Shown piece by piece: positions 1-7,206 of a stretch of DNA of 10,176 nucleotides. Within the stretch, counting starts at the first letter, position 1; each line of letters begins with the position of its first letter. Below the pieces are notes generated by a model. The model was not told the origin of the DNA and did not search any database. It worked only from the letters and a program-made list of their open reading frames with translations. Made by a program: the position numbers and the translations under genes. Source of the DNA: Deinococcus depolymerans (GTDB lineage Bacteria; Deinococcota; Deinococci; Deinococcales; Deinococcaceae); contig NZ_BAAADB010000027.1 of assembly GCF_039522025.1 (NCBI RefSeq), positions 1-10,176 on the forward strand, written 5' to 3'.

Positions 1-2
1 CA

Positions 3-99
3 GGCGGGGTTCTGACAGACGAAACTCTCGAGTGGGAGCTCTTTTGACACGTCCGGGGATAGGCCCCGGACGCTCCCATTTCAGTGGTGTCGGGCATAG
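3..99 (+). pseudogene. C-terminal remnant of a DDE-type transposase, frameshifted
   Basis: The frame starting at base 3 reads GGVLTDETLEWELF and stops at 45-47. Skipping one T in the TTTT run (42-45) continues the reading through to a stop at 97-99, ending in CRA. The intact transposase tail at the right edge also ends in CRA-stop and has a Leu-Thr-Asp core, so both probably come from related transposases, this one broken by a single-base insertion. The gene's 5' part lies outside the window. Alternatively the protein really ends at 47, followed by the hairpin at 50-72 as its terminator. Confidence 0.4.
50..72. terminator. GC-rich hairpin after the transposase remnant
   Basis: CGTCCGGGG (50-58) pairs perfectly with CCCCGGACG (64-72) around a 5-base loop. 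A second, outer pairing is possible between TGGGAGC (33-39) and GCTCCCA (72-78). The hairpin starts three bases after the stop at 45-47, so it could terminate transcription from the left, or transcription arriving on the - strand from the hydrolase gene that ends at 149. There is no good T-tract on either side, so intrinsic terminator function is uncertain. Confidence 0.35.
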
Positions 100-134
100 T
101 TCCAGCCGACTACCCTAGTTCCAGTCAACTACCA
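97..134. repeat. Two tandem 19-bp repeats at the IS end
   Basis: TAGTTCCAGCCGACTACCC (97-115) is followed directly by TAGTTCCAGTCAACTACCA (116-134), with three differences in 19 bases. The right edge of the window has one further copy of the same motif on the - strand. Tandem motifs of this size at IS or transposon ends can be transposase binding sites, but a small local duplication is equally possible. Confidence 0.6.
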
Positions 135-148
135 TTTTTATAGACGGC

Positions 149-2557
149 TCAAGGATTGAGCAGATGTCTGAGCTTGCGCTTCTTCCAGACGTGCTGTAGT
201 GGGCCACCCACGATGATCAGTGAGAAAGTGGCGTACATCAGAGTGGTGCGCCACCACCACCAGGGCAGGATGACCTGTCCATCCGATAACGCGGCTGAAC
301 TGACTGCAATGAAGGCAATCAATATGCCAATGATCCAGGGCAGCAGCGTGTTGGGGCGTTCATGCCTCTGCGCTTCCAGTTTGGTTGCATGTTCCATGGA
401 CTTGGCCTTGGTCGCCAGCAACAGTGCAGCGGTCAACAATGCCGGAGCGATCAGACCCACCAGAACACTGCTCCACGGAATCCACGAAAATGGACGCGAT
501 TCCTCCTGCTCCTGAACCCAGGAGGCTCTTGCAGGGGCGTACTGGGGCGTTTCCGGTATCTCGCAGGTACTGTCCAGCGTAAAATTCTGGATGGTACCTG
601 AGAAAGCGGACTCGCAGATCCGTTGCTGTGGAGAGAGGGAGTCGTTCACCGTTGGACTGCTGGCGGATGGAACGGCATCCCAGAACTCTGCCCCCGGAGT
701 GGTGTAAGCCGCATAAGTCCCGATGAGCGTCAGGGAAGTCAGGGCGATGGCCAGGGGTTTCATCAGGTGCGCAGGCTTCAGGAAGCTGATGAGGAGTAGA
801 AGTACGGACAGGCCGAACCCCACCCTGAGTGCCCACCACAGCGTATCTGAAGCCTGTTTGAGATCAATCTGGTGAACCGCCAGTTGAATCAGGTGAGCAC
901 CGTGGGCGATGTATGACCCCAGGAGCACCCAGGGGATCAGGAGGATCACGGCGTACATCTGCCGCATCCAACGGGTATGCGCCATGACGTCCACGTCCGT
1001 TCTCTCTTGCCGCGCAGGAGGTGGGCCGGGTGCATTCACTTTGGGCGGCGTGTCGGGCAGGACGCCGGGCATCAGGACGTTCCACACGCGGAATAGCACC
1101 AATTTGTTGCCGATGTACCCGGTGTGGTTCGGACCGACCAGCGCGACGTTCGCGTTGGCGGTATAGATGTTGTGAATCTTCGAGGTGAGGATCACACCGG
1201 GTGGATCCCAACTGGGGCCAGCGGTGTGAACGGTGCCGCCGATGGGGTCGCCTTCCTCGTAGAAATTCTGCCAGATCAGCGGCTGACCCCTGCCCTCAAA
1301 GAGATCCCCGCGTAACTGGTGAATAGTCTTCACGTAACGTGGCGACTGCCCCTGAAGGGCCTGAAAAAAGTAGGCGAACTTGTCGATAGGGCTGCCGTAC
1401 GTGATGAAGTCATTGATCTGATCTAGCTTGGCAGAATGATCACGTTTCAAGGCCAGCAAGGTATCGTGTGCGATCACGGACCCCAGACTGTGTGCCATGA
1501 CGATCACCCGGTCGTATGGCGGATCGTTGTTTTTCTGACCATCTGAGCCTGGAATGCGCAGCACGTACCTGAAGACGTCACTGGACGTATCCAGAATGGC
1601 TTTCCTGACCTTGAAACCCTCGTCGGTCTCCTGATATGTCGCCCACTGCACCACGTCTCCCATGTATCTGCTGAAGAACGGGCGGATGCCGAACACCCAG
1701 GCCAGCGTCATGACCACGCTCATGGCGATGAGGGGGTAGATGTACCACACGTCCACGAGATTGCCATAGCTCAGTCCGTACCGCGCCGCCCATTTCGAGA
1801 GGGGTTCCTGCTGGAAGAACTGTGTCAGACCCACGACGGCTTCCGTGACGAACAGGGCGAAGACCAGGGTAGCCAGGATCATGCTCATGACCACCCAGAT
1901 GGCGGTCAGGTCGTTGCTTTTCGTGAGGCGCTGCCAGCGATCCGCTGCGGGCTGCGGCGGCGTAGGGGCCACGCACGCGTACTCAAAGAATGTGCCGTGG
2001 GGATGCCGCCGGACGAACTGCCTGTACTGGCCTTTCAGAGTGTGCCCGTCGCGTGGAGCGGTGTGTCCGGTGGTAACGCCCTGCCCCAGCACACCCTGTT
2101 TCAGGCGGTTGAGTTCTCCCCACCTGGAATGCCGACGCAGGAACGGGACGAACAGTTGCTTGCGCAGCCAGCTGAGCACGGTGGTCGCTGCCACATTAGG
2201 AGCTTTCGGAGCCCAGTAGACCTCGTGCACGTCCAGCCGGGATCCGTTCGGCAGGTGAACGTTCATGGAGTAATGCGGGTCAGATGGATTGGACAGATGG
2301 GTCTGGACGGTGGAAGAAAAAGCTGGAGCCAGCGGGTCAATCCGCTGCCAGTAGGTTTCGAGGTTGTTCAGGAGGGCTGTCGCGTCGCACAGGCGCGTCT
2401 GGTCGCCCATCCCATGGACGTAAATCAATGCAAGTTTCTCGGAACGGGGATACTTGATGTTCGGAGGAGAGTTCCGCGGATTCACAGCAGGAAGGTGACC
2501 GTCTGACATTGGGTCTGGGCTGGTCGCTGGGGGTACTGCAGTGTGACCGCTGCTCAT
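149..2557 (-). CDS. Multi-pass membrane protein with an N-terminal alpha/beta hydrolase (lipase-like) domain
   Basis: 802 residues from the ATG at 2557, which has AGGAGG six bases upstream; an 86-codon N-terminal extension is open but lacks such a site and runs through the intergenic repeat. The first half is an alpha/beta hydrolase: the first strand ends in YVHGMGD (about residue 46), the nucleophile elbow is AHSLGS (Ser near 357), and plausible Asp and His partners are in EGDPIGG (about 437) and GPNHTGY (about 478). Two membrane segments (about 217-244 and 269-292) are inserted between the first strand and the nucleophile elbow. A block of about six more follows (532-554, 576-594, 600-618, 696-716, 738-758, 769-789). 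A WWWW run sits at the start of the last segment and the tail is basic (KKRKLR). Likely a membrane-anchored esterase or lipase; the substrate is unknown. Its base composition is lower in GC than the next two genes upstream. Confidence 0.85.
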   Translation of the reverse strand: MSSGHTAVPPATSPDPMSDGHLPAVNPRNSPPNIKYPRSEKLALIYVHGMGDQTRLCDATALLNNLETYWQRIDPLAPAFSSTVQTHLSNPSDPHYSMNVHLPNGSRLDVHEVYWAPKAPNVAATTVLSWLRKQLFVPFLRRHSRWGELNRLKQGVLGQGVTTGHTAPRDGHTLKGQYRQFVRRHPHGTFFEYACVAPTPPQPAADRWQRLTKSNDLTAIWVVMSMILATLVFALFVTEAVVGLTQFFQQEPLSKWAARYGLSYGNLVDVWYIYPLIAMSVVMTLAWVFGIRPFFSRYMGDVVQWATYQETDEGFKVRKAILDTSSDVFRYVLRIPGSDGQKNNDPPYDRVIVMAHSLGSVIAHDTLLALKRDHSAKLDQINDFITYGSPIDKFAYFFQALQGQSPRYVKTIHQLRGDLFEGRGQPLIWQNFYEEGDPIGGTVHTAGPSWDPPGVILTSKIHNIYTANANVALVGPNHTGYIGNKLVLFRVWNVLMPGVLPDTPPKVNAPGPPPARQERTDVDVMAHTRWMRQMYAVILLIPWVLLGSYIAHGAHLIQLAVHQIDLKQASDTLWWALRVGFGLSVLLLLISFLKPAHLMKPLAIALTSLTLIGTYAAYTTPGAEFWDAVPSASSPTVNDSLSPQQRICESAFSGTIQNFTLDSTCEIPETPQYAPARASWVQEQEESRPFSWIPWSSVLVGLIAPALLTAALLLATKAKSMEHATKLEAQRHERPNTLLPWIIGILIAFIAVSSAALSDGQVILPWWWWRTTLMYATFSLIIVGGPLQHVWKKRKLRHLLNP

Positions 2558-2608
2558 GAAGGTCCTCCTGGTTCCACACGGCTGGGCTGCTCGTCTGATA
2601 CAGACTCC

Positions 2609-2637
2609 GATTGAATGGCTTACAAAGCCGTTCAATC
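2609..2637. other. 12-bp stem-loop inside the intergenic repeat
   Basis: GATTGAATGGCT pairs with AGCCGTTCAATC around the loop TACAA, with one G-T pair in the stem. It lies 52 bases upstream of the membrane hydrolase start codon, so it would be in that gene's 5' leader if transcription begins further upstream. Confidence 0.6.
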
Positions 2638-2680
2638 CGAGCGGATGCGAGTAAGGAGCAAAACGGGTTCCGGACGTGGA

Positions 2681-2713
2681 GTTGACAGATCGGTGGTGTT
2701 CCGATCTGTTAAC
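2681..2713. other. 13-bp stem-loop inside the intergenic repeat
   Basis: GTTGACAGATCGG pairs with CCGATCTGTTAAC around a 7-base loop, with one G-T pair. There is no T-tract after it on either strand, so it is more likely a structural part of the repeat or a dyad site than an intrinsic terminator. Confidence 0.6.
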
Positions 2714-2829
2714 GAAACAAACGGAATCCGTATGATACGGGCGGGAAGTTGACGCCTTCGGGATGCTGAGTGGCAATGAGGGCAAGTCTGACCGAGTCTC
2801 TTCCCTCCGTAGCATGCCAGCCTTACAGT

Positions 2830-3567
2830 TCAGAGGTGTTGCTTGAGAAAGGAGAGGACTTGCTGAACGGCGTGCCCGCTCCTATGTTCGGTCAGGGTGG
2901 CGTGACTCACGGGCCATGGTCCACCTGGCAGGTGAATGACCTGCGCCCGTGGGAAGTCGGTCCCTATCTGCTCCAGGCGCTCTCTGGGGCAGATGACATC
3001 GCGTGCGTACCTCAGGGCGAGGATCGGGAGTGCCGGGCGGTGCGCCTGCGCGGCCGTGACGTCCTGGGCAGACAGGCCATATGACCGGCGGGCGCGGCCG
3101 CTGAGGGCCAGTGGAATGGTCGGCTGACAGACGACCACCGCGCCGGCCTGCAGGGCGAGCATCATGACGAGGACGAATCCGCCGGTCAGGCACATGCCGA
3201 TGAGTCCGACTTTCTGCTCCGGGTGCTGGTCGGCCACCCACCGGGTGACGCTCTTCAGCCAGTCGGTGATGGGGCTGGTCTGCTCGGTGGAGAGCAGATG
3301 AAATTCCCGGCTCAGGCAGACGTGGGTGACGGCTCGCATTTTCGGCCCGAGCCCGTCCGGTTGCGGAAAGTCGCCGAACAGCACGGGGAGGTACGCGCGG
3401 AATCCTTCGTTCGCGAGGTCGCGGGCCAGTTCGATGGTTGCCCGGGTCACGCCGGTCATCTCGTGGACGAGGATCAGGGGACGCCCGGTTCCGATGGCGT
3501 AGAGGTCGTATTTCTTGGGTCCGGGCACGGGGTCCAGTGAGGTGAAGCCGTCGGTCAGTGCGGGCAT
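2830..3567 (-). CDS. Dienelactone hydrolase family protein
   Basis: 245 residues, the normal size for this family; cytosolic, with no signal peptide. Family hallmarks are the early LILVHEMTGV (32-41), matching the HExxG segment that carries the Glu next to the nucleophile, and the elbow GMCLTGG (124-130), where Cys126 replaces the usual serine. Asp190 in RYARDV and His222 in SHATLT are in the right order to complete the triad. Family members hydrolyse dienelactones or other lactones and esters; the true substrate here is unknown. The ATG at 3567 has GGAGG seven bases upstream, 14 bases after the stop of the preceding hydrolase gene, so the two are very probably co-transcribed. Confidence 0.88.
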   Translation of the reverse strand: MPALTDGFTSLDPVPGPKKYDLYAIGTGRPLILVHEMTGVTRATIELARDLANEGFRAYLPVLFGDFPQPDGLGPKMRAVTHVCLSREFHLLSTEQTSPITDWLKSVTRWVADQHPEQKVGLIGMCLTGGFVLVMMLALQAGAVVVCQPTIPLALSGRARRSYGLSAQDVTAAQAHRPALPILALRYARDVICPRERLEQIGTDFPRAQVIHLPGGPWPVSHATLTEHRSGHAVQQVLSFLKQHL

Positions 3568-3581
3568 GGCGCTGCCTCCGT

Positions 3582-4787
3582 TCAGGTGACGCTGATGCCG
3601 CGCAGGACGGCGCGCACGACATCGAGTTGCTCCACGTCTCCGTGGTTGGGAATCACCGCGTCGGACTGAAGGTTGTAGATCTGCCCGTTGCCGAAGGTGA
3701 GTGGGGCCGCGGCATCCAGGACGAACCTCTGCGCACCGGCGTTGAGGGCTCCGGTGACGCCGATGGCGCCGAAGGGATTGACACCTCTGACACTCCTGGT
3801 ATGTCCGGCAAACGTGGAGGCGAGCGTGTACAGGATGCTGAGGGCGAGGTCATTCCCGGTGTGCGTGACCAGGATCGGTCCCGTGACCACGCGGTTGGTC
3901 AGGACCGGCCGGAAGTAGCCTTCGGGCGCCGGGCCGGTCGCCGCACCGAACCCAAAGTGGGAGAACGCTCCCTGTAGGAGATGCAGGGACGCCAGGGTCA
4001 GTGGAGGATCGCCATTCGGACCACGCGCCACCGAGGCCACCAGGCGGGCACCGAACGAATGCCCCAGCAGGTGAACTCTCGCGCTGGGTGCGGCCTTCTG
4101 AATGTCCCGGACGAGGCCGCGGCCACCACTCTCCCCGATGCGGCCGGCTCGCTCCCGCATCTCGTAATAGGAGGCCCAGACGACGATGTCCCGCCACAGC
4201 GTCCCCAGGTCCAGCGCCTCACCCCGCAGGGAGGCTCTGCCCGGCTCACGCCCTGGAAGATCAGGTTCCTGCGTGAAGATCTCGCTTTCCGTGACGTGGT
4301 CAATCAGCCGTTCGACGTGTTCACGGTCCGGCACTTGACCGGCCCGAACCGCTCTGAGCAGCTCCGCGTCGTGTGGGAACGCCTCCTGCGCGGCCGCCCT
4401 GACGTCATCGGCGCTGGCGTCGGTGGGTGACTGGAGGGACTCCGGAATGGACGGCCATACCAGCCCGATGACCGCGAATCGCCGCCCCCGCAGGTCCTGA
4501 GCGAGCCTCCCGTCAATCAGGGTGCGGGCGTGACCCAGGTACCGGCCGTAGCGGGCCTCGGCCGAGGCCCGGGTGGCGTTCCAGCCGTGCACGAGGACAA
4601 GGACGTCCGACGGATCGAGGGTTGACAATTCGCTCATCGCCTGCCTCAGTTCGGCCGGATCGACGGGTGCGCCGTTGCGGTCCAGCTGAACTGTCGCGTA
4701 CGGAAAACCGTGCAGGTGCCGCGCTGCGCGTGATCCGGCGGTGGGTCGTGGGGCGGCTGAGGCGTGCGGCGACGGATGCGTGTTCAT
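3582..4787 (-). CDS. Alpha/beta hydrolase, serine nucleophile
   Basis: 401 residues from the ATG at 4787, chosen because AGGAGG stands six bases upstream; a 32-codon extension overlaps the end of the preceding gene and looks like read-through sequence. The core shows VLVLVHGWNATR (about 62-73), the strand and oxyanion region, and VHLLGHSFGARLV (about 238-250), the nucleophile elbow with Ser244. Asp313 in THTGNDLA and His382 in IPNHGDV are sensible remaining triad members. A long insertion of mostly charged sequence (about 120-195) separates the first strand from the elbow and may form a lid. There is no signal peptide; the N-terminus is rich in Ala, Pro, His and Arg. The substrate cannot be inferred. 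It sits between the 170-aa gene (43-base gap) and the dienelactone hydrolase gene. Confidence 0.85.
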   Translation of the reverse strand: MNTHPSPHASAAPRPTAGSRAARHLHGFPYATVQLDRNGAPVDPAELRQAMSELSTLDPSDVLVLVHGWNATRASAEARYGRYLGHARTLIDGRLAQDLRGRRFAVIGLVWPSIPESLQSPTDASADDVRAAAQEAFPHDAELLRAVRAGQVPDREHVERLIDHVTESEIFTQEPDLPGREPGRASLRGEALDLGTLWRDIVVWASYYEMRERAGRIGESGGRGLVRDIQKAAPSARVHLLGHSFGARLVASVARGPNGDPPLTLASLHLLQGAFSHFGFGAATGPAPEGYFRPVLTNRVVTGPILVTHTGNDLALSILYTLASTFAGHTRSVRGVNPFGAIGVTGALNAGAQRFVLDAAAPLTFGNGQIYNLQSDAVIPNHGDVEQLDVVRAVLRGISVT

Positions 4788-4830
4788 GGCTTCCCTCCTG
4801 TGGGCGGGTGTGGAGCGGAACCCGCTGTGG

Positions 4831-5343
4831 TCAGGGTGCGCCTGGCTGCGTGACCGCGCCGTGACCGCCCCCTGTTCCCACACGGCGCTTGGCCGCTTCC
4901 TGCGAGGCGGCGGCGCACTCTGCGTACCAGTCGAGAATGTCGAAACGCGGCTGGAGATCGCTGAACAGGTCGTCGATCAGATGGGAGAGGCGTGCCAGGA
5001 CCGCACCGTGAGGCCCGGCTATCGTCTCCAGGGAACCGAGATCAAACTGGGAGTGGAAGTCGTACGTGAACGGTTTCAGGAGGCCCTCTTCGGTCACGAC
5101 GAGTGGATTCACGGCCGCAGAGAGCGGCGTGCCGTCCTCCCACCGCGCGAGGGCGTCGAAAGCGTCCCGCTGCGCGAGGAGCAGTTGCGCCGGGGCGAGG
5201 TCGCTGGTGACCGGAAGCGGCGCGTGCTCCTGAGTGAGGGCGAGCGTCGTCCAGAACAGCCGGGCGCGGCCCGTCGGGGCGACCGGCCGGACCTGCACGC
5301 CGGGGATCACACACCAACACAGATGCGGTTGAGAACAGTTCAC
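4831..5343 (-). CDS. Hypothetical protein, translationally coupled to the DUF6895-like gene
   Basis: 170 residues. I do not recognise a family. The frame reads as a real protein, with balanced hydrophobic and charged stretches such as PAQLLLAQRDAFDALARWED and SQFDLGSLETIAGPHGAVLA, and an acidic C-terminal helix region before a basic, Gly-rich tail. It contains no membrane segment. The GTG start at 5343 comes immediately after the TGA of the preceding gene with no base between, and no Shine-Dalgarno site is visible, so translation is probably coupled by terminating ribosomes. A second in-frame GTG eleven codons later is an alternative start. The stop is 43 bases before the next hydrolase gene. 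Its fixed place between the helical protein and the hydrolases suggests a shared pathway or complex. Confidence 0.7.
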   Translation of the reverse strand: MNCSQPHLCWCVIPGVQVRPVAPTGRARLFWTTLALTQEHAPLPVTSDLAPAQLLLAQRDAFDALARWEDGTPLSAAVNPLVVTEEGLLKPFTYDFHSQFDLGSLETIAGPHGAVLARLSHLIDDLFSDLQPRFDILDWYAECAAASQEAAKRRVGTGGGHGAVTQPGAP

Positions 5344-6687
5344 TCACTGGTTTTGATGCAGCCCGGCACGGTGGAGCCTGCTTGAGTTTCCAAGGTGGTG
5401 CAGTGCCTCTCTTGGGAAGGGCTCCACTGTATCTGGGAGGCTTTTGCCTGTCAGTCGCCCCAATAGATTTGTAGCTGCTTCAAACGTAGGCGTTCTTCTC
5501 GGTGGGGGAGTATTCAGCGCTTTGGTCAACACGTCTGTGCGGTGATCGTGTGCAGCCATCAGCAGCAACGCGTCATGCAGGACAGTGGCGACGTCGTGTG
5601 GAGGTAGAGGTCCTGCCACCAGTACGTCAGGCCAGATGGGTATCCGGGCAAGCTCAGCCTGATATGCGAGCAGTTGCGTGCCGGGTTCAGTCAGCGAAGG
5701 AGCCTCAGCAGATCTGGTGGGAGCTTCCGCCCATTCTAATGACCTGCAGTCCATGGTGAGGATGACGGCGCTGAGAATGCCAGCTACGTAAGTCGTATGG
5801 TATGTGTGGACGTACGCGTATGCTGCGCGCTCGTCGTCTGGCAGCGACAGGTACGTGCTTAAGTCAAAACTCGGACAGGGAAGGAACCCAAACTCCGCCC
5901 ACGTATAATTCAGGACAGCCCAAGCGAATCGAGCGGGTGGGGTATTCGCTGTGCCCGTCATCACCGCACCAAGGAGAAGTTCGCCTACGAGGTCTAGGTT
6001 CTCACTCACTGCATGCCAGGCGAGGCAGGCATCCAGCATCCTGGTAACTCCGTCTTGGTCAACGTCGGGAGGGAGTGCTTGCTGTCCGAAATCCGTGACG
6101 TACATCAGGCCGTGTGTCAGTGCGTAGACACTATCGGCGGTCATGTGTACCGCGTGAGCTTCGTTAGCCAGAAGGCTACATTGAACAGCCGCCGCCCACG
6201 CTGCGGTGGACGGCGGCTGTCCGCGCAGTGTCTGGAGCCATAACATCTCCAAGTGGCGATAAGGAAGTCGCTCAGCAGCTTGTGCCTGACGGGAAGTGAA
6301 GGCGTCGGCAACCAAAGCGTCAAAAGCTGCGTCGGGGAAGCCAGCTTCTTGCAGTGCTTGATGGGCCATTCCAAGCGAAACGGCCGCATGTGGATGACGG
6401 CGGAGAAGGGCTCGGTGACGGTCGCTGCGTATGTAAGGCACCAAGTGTGCGGCCAGTGCTTGACTGGCCTCTACCAGCGCGGGTGGCGCCTGCGGAACGC
6501 GACCTGTCACAAGGATGAGTAGGGCAGTTTCCATGACGATCTTGTCGGCAAGGGTGGCGTACGCGTCCAGCGGGGTCTGCCACGGGTCATTTACTACACT
6601 TAACATTTGGACGGTGCGGCGAGCGTGATCCAACACCTCGAGAAGGCGATGTTCATGCAGGGTGTGGAGCGGAGTTGATTCAATCAT
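5344..6687 (-). CDS. Helical protein resembling the DUF6895 family
   Basis: 447 residues from the ATG at 6687, preceded by a moderate AGGGA site; an ATG at 6762 would add 25 codons but places the 11-bp hairpin inside the gene and has no clear binding site. The protein is predicted almost all helical. Two His/Tyr-rich motifs stand out: YALTHGLMYVTDFG (about 188-201) and YVHTYHTTYVAGI (about 292-304). I associate the first with uncharacterised, mainly actinobacterial DUF6895 proteins, from memory only. The conserved His, Tyr and Asp might bind a metal or substrate, but no activity can be assigned. It is the first large gene of a tight operon with the 170-aa protein and two alpha/beta hydrolases. 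GC content is lower than in the hydrolase genes, hinting at a separate origin. Confidence 0.75.
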   Translation of the reverse strand: MIESTPLHTLHEHRLLEVLDHARRTVQMLSVVNDPWQTPLDAYATLADKIVMETALLILVTGRVPQAPPALVEASQALAAHLVPYIRSDRHRALLRRHPHAAVSLGMAHQALQEAGFPDAAFDALVADAFTSRQAQAAERLPYRHLEMLWLQTLRGQPPSTAAWAAAVQCSLLANEAHAVHMTADSVYALTHGLMYVTDFGQQALPPDVDQDGVTRMLDACLAWHAVSENLDLVGELLLGAVMTGTANTPPARFAWAVLNYTWAEFGFLPCPSFDLSTYLSLPDDERAAYAYVHTYHTTYVAGILSAVILTMDCRSLEWAEAPTRSAEAPSLTEPGTQLLAYQAELARIPIWPDVLVAGPLPPHDVATVLHDALLLMAAHDHRTDVLTKALNTPPPRRTPTFEAATNLLGRLTGKSLPDTVEPFPREALHHLGNSSRLHRAGLHQNQ

Positions 6688-6702
6688 GGGTTCCCTATTG
6701 CA

Positions 6703-6741
6703 CGTACGGAGGGGCACTCCTGCCGGGTTTCCCTCCGTACG
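6703..6741 (-). promoter_or_regulatory. 11-bp perfect inverted repeat in the leader of the DUF6895-like operon
   Basis: CGTACGGAGGG (6703-6713) and CCCTCCGTACG (6731-6741) are perfect inverted repeats separated by 17 bases. The structure ends 15 bases upstream of the start codon at 6687. In RNA it would form a strong stem just before the ribosome binding site; as DNA it could be an operator. Confidence 0.55.
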
Positions 6742-6760
6742 GCTTGGTCCGTAGTGCAGC

Positions 6761-6790
6761 ATGTCAGTCCCGTTTTCGCGGTTCAGTCAA
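6761..6790 (-). promoter_or_regulatory. Candidate promoter for the DUF6895-like operon
   Basis: On the - strand TTGACT (6790-6785) is followed after 18 bases by TGACAT (6766-6761). The first box is close to a sigma-70 type -35 consensus, the second only weakly like a -10. Transcription would start near 6753 and include the 11-bp hairpin in the leader. Confidence 0.3.
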
Positions 6791-6945
6791 GGCATGTATC
6801 TCGATGGATGACCTGGGTCACGTCCACTAGTTACTAGGCTTTCCGTAAAAGGCCCTCCAACTCCTGAACATGCGCCCGAATTCCTCCTCGCAGACAACAA
6901 CGGCGGATTGGCTGAAGGACTCGAAAACCTACTTTCGCAAGAGGC

Positions 6946-7206
6946 CTACTGGAGGCGACTCAAAGCCTCTTTGATTGACCCCAACTGTTGCCTAAGGTCT
7001 CCAATGGAAGGTTCAGCCTGAATGCCAGTGACAAGGGCGTACTCATTGCAGCAAAGGACGTGCAGCCCCACTTCCTGCCCTGGCGTCAGGTTCTTTGCTA
7101 CGGACTCCATGACGCCTCGCATGGAAATGTCGAGGTTGATGGCTTTGGTTTCGTGCAGGGCCAACATGATCTTCGAGAGATCGGCATGGGCAAGGCGGTC
7201 AGACAT
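6946..7206 (-). CDS. Small hypothetical protein, 86 residues
   Basis: The ATG at 7206 has AAGGAG six bases upstream, an excellent site. The protein has an N-terminal helix (SDRLAHADLSKIMLALHE), a central part that looks like beta structure and carries adjacent cysteines (GLHVLCCNEYALVTG), and a C-terminal helix with heptad-like hydrophobics (IGDLRQQLGSIKEALSRLQ) suited to coiled-coil or dimer contact. It has no signal peptide or membrane segment. I do not recognise a family. Its start overlaps the end of a 28-codon leader ORF by 8 bases, so its translation is likely coupled to that ORF. It lies 258 bases upstream of the DUF6895-like gene on the same strand and might share its transcript, though a candidate promoter lies between them. 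Confidence 0.7.
   Translation of the reverse strand: MSDRLAHADLSKIMLALHETKAINLDISMRGVMESVAKNLTPGQEVGLHVLCCNEYALVTGIQAEPSIGDLRQQLGSIKEALSRLQ

Larger units (their letters stand above)
1..133 (+). mobile_element. Right end of an insertion sequence, truncated by the window edge
   Basis: This segment contains the 3' end of a degenerate transposase reading frame, a GC-rich hairpin and a 27-bp sequence (88-114) found again in inverted orientation at 10062-10088 with one mismatch. In both places the shared block begins within the last transposase codons (reading Cys-Arg-Ala-stop) and runs on into non-coding DNA, as expected for the 3' end of an IS. The exact IS boundary is not visible; it probably lies between 114 and 133, because the membrane hydrolase gene ends at 149. 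The IS family is not settled. Confidence 0.5.
2592..2739. repeat. Structured intergenic repeat with imperfect terminal inverted repeats (Deinococcus SNR-like)
   Basis: The element has inverted ends: about 18 bases from 2592 (CGTCTGATACAGACTCCG) match the reverse complement of the stretch ending at 2739 at most positions. Inside are two long hairpins: a 12-bp stem at 2609-2620/2626-2637 with one G-T pair, and a 13-bp stem at 2681-2693/2701-2713 with one G-T pair. I recall closely similar intergenic sequence in Deinococcus genomes, where small dispersed noncoding repeats are known; this is memory, not a search. It lies just upstream of the membrane hydrolase gene and could affect its expression. 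Confidence 0.6.

Noticed and set aside
2558..2815. 86-codon N-terminal extension of the membrane hydrolase
   Set aside because: It reads through the structured repeat, is not protein-like, and the internal ATG at 2557 has a far better ribosome site.
4788..4883. 32-codon N-terminal extension of the 401-aa hydrolase
   Set aside because: It overlaps the end of the preceding gene and the ATG at 4787 has AGGAGG at ideal spacing.
6827..6871. 14-codon mini-ORF on the - strand with GAGGAGG upstream
   Set aside because: The binding site is 11 bases from the ATG, longer than usual, and the peptide (starting MFRSWRAFYG) has no recognisable feature; too short to support.
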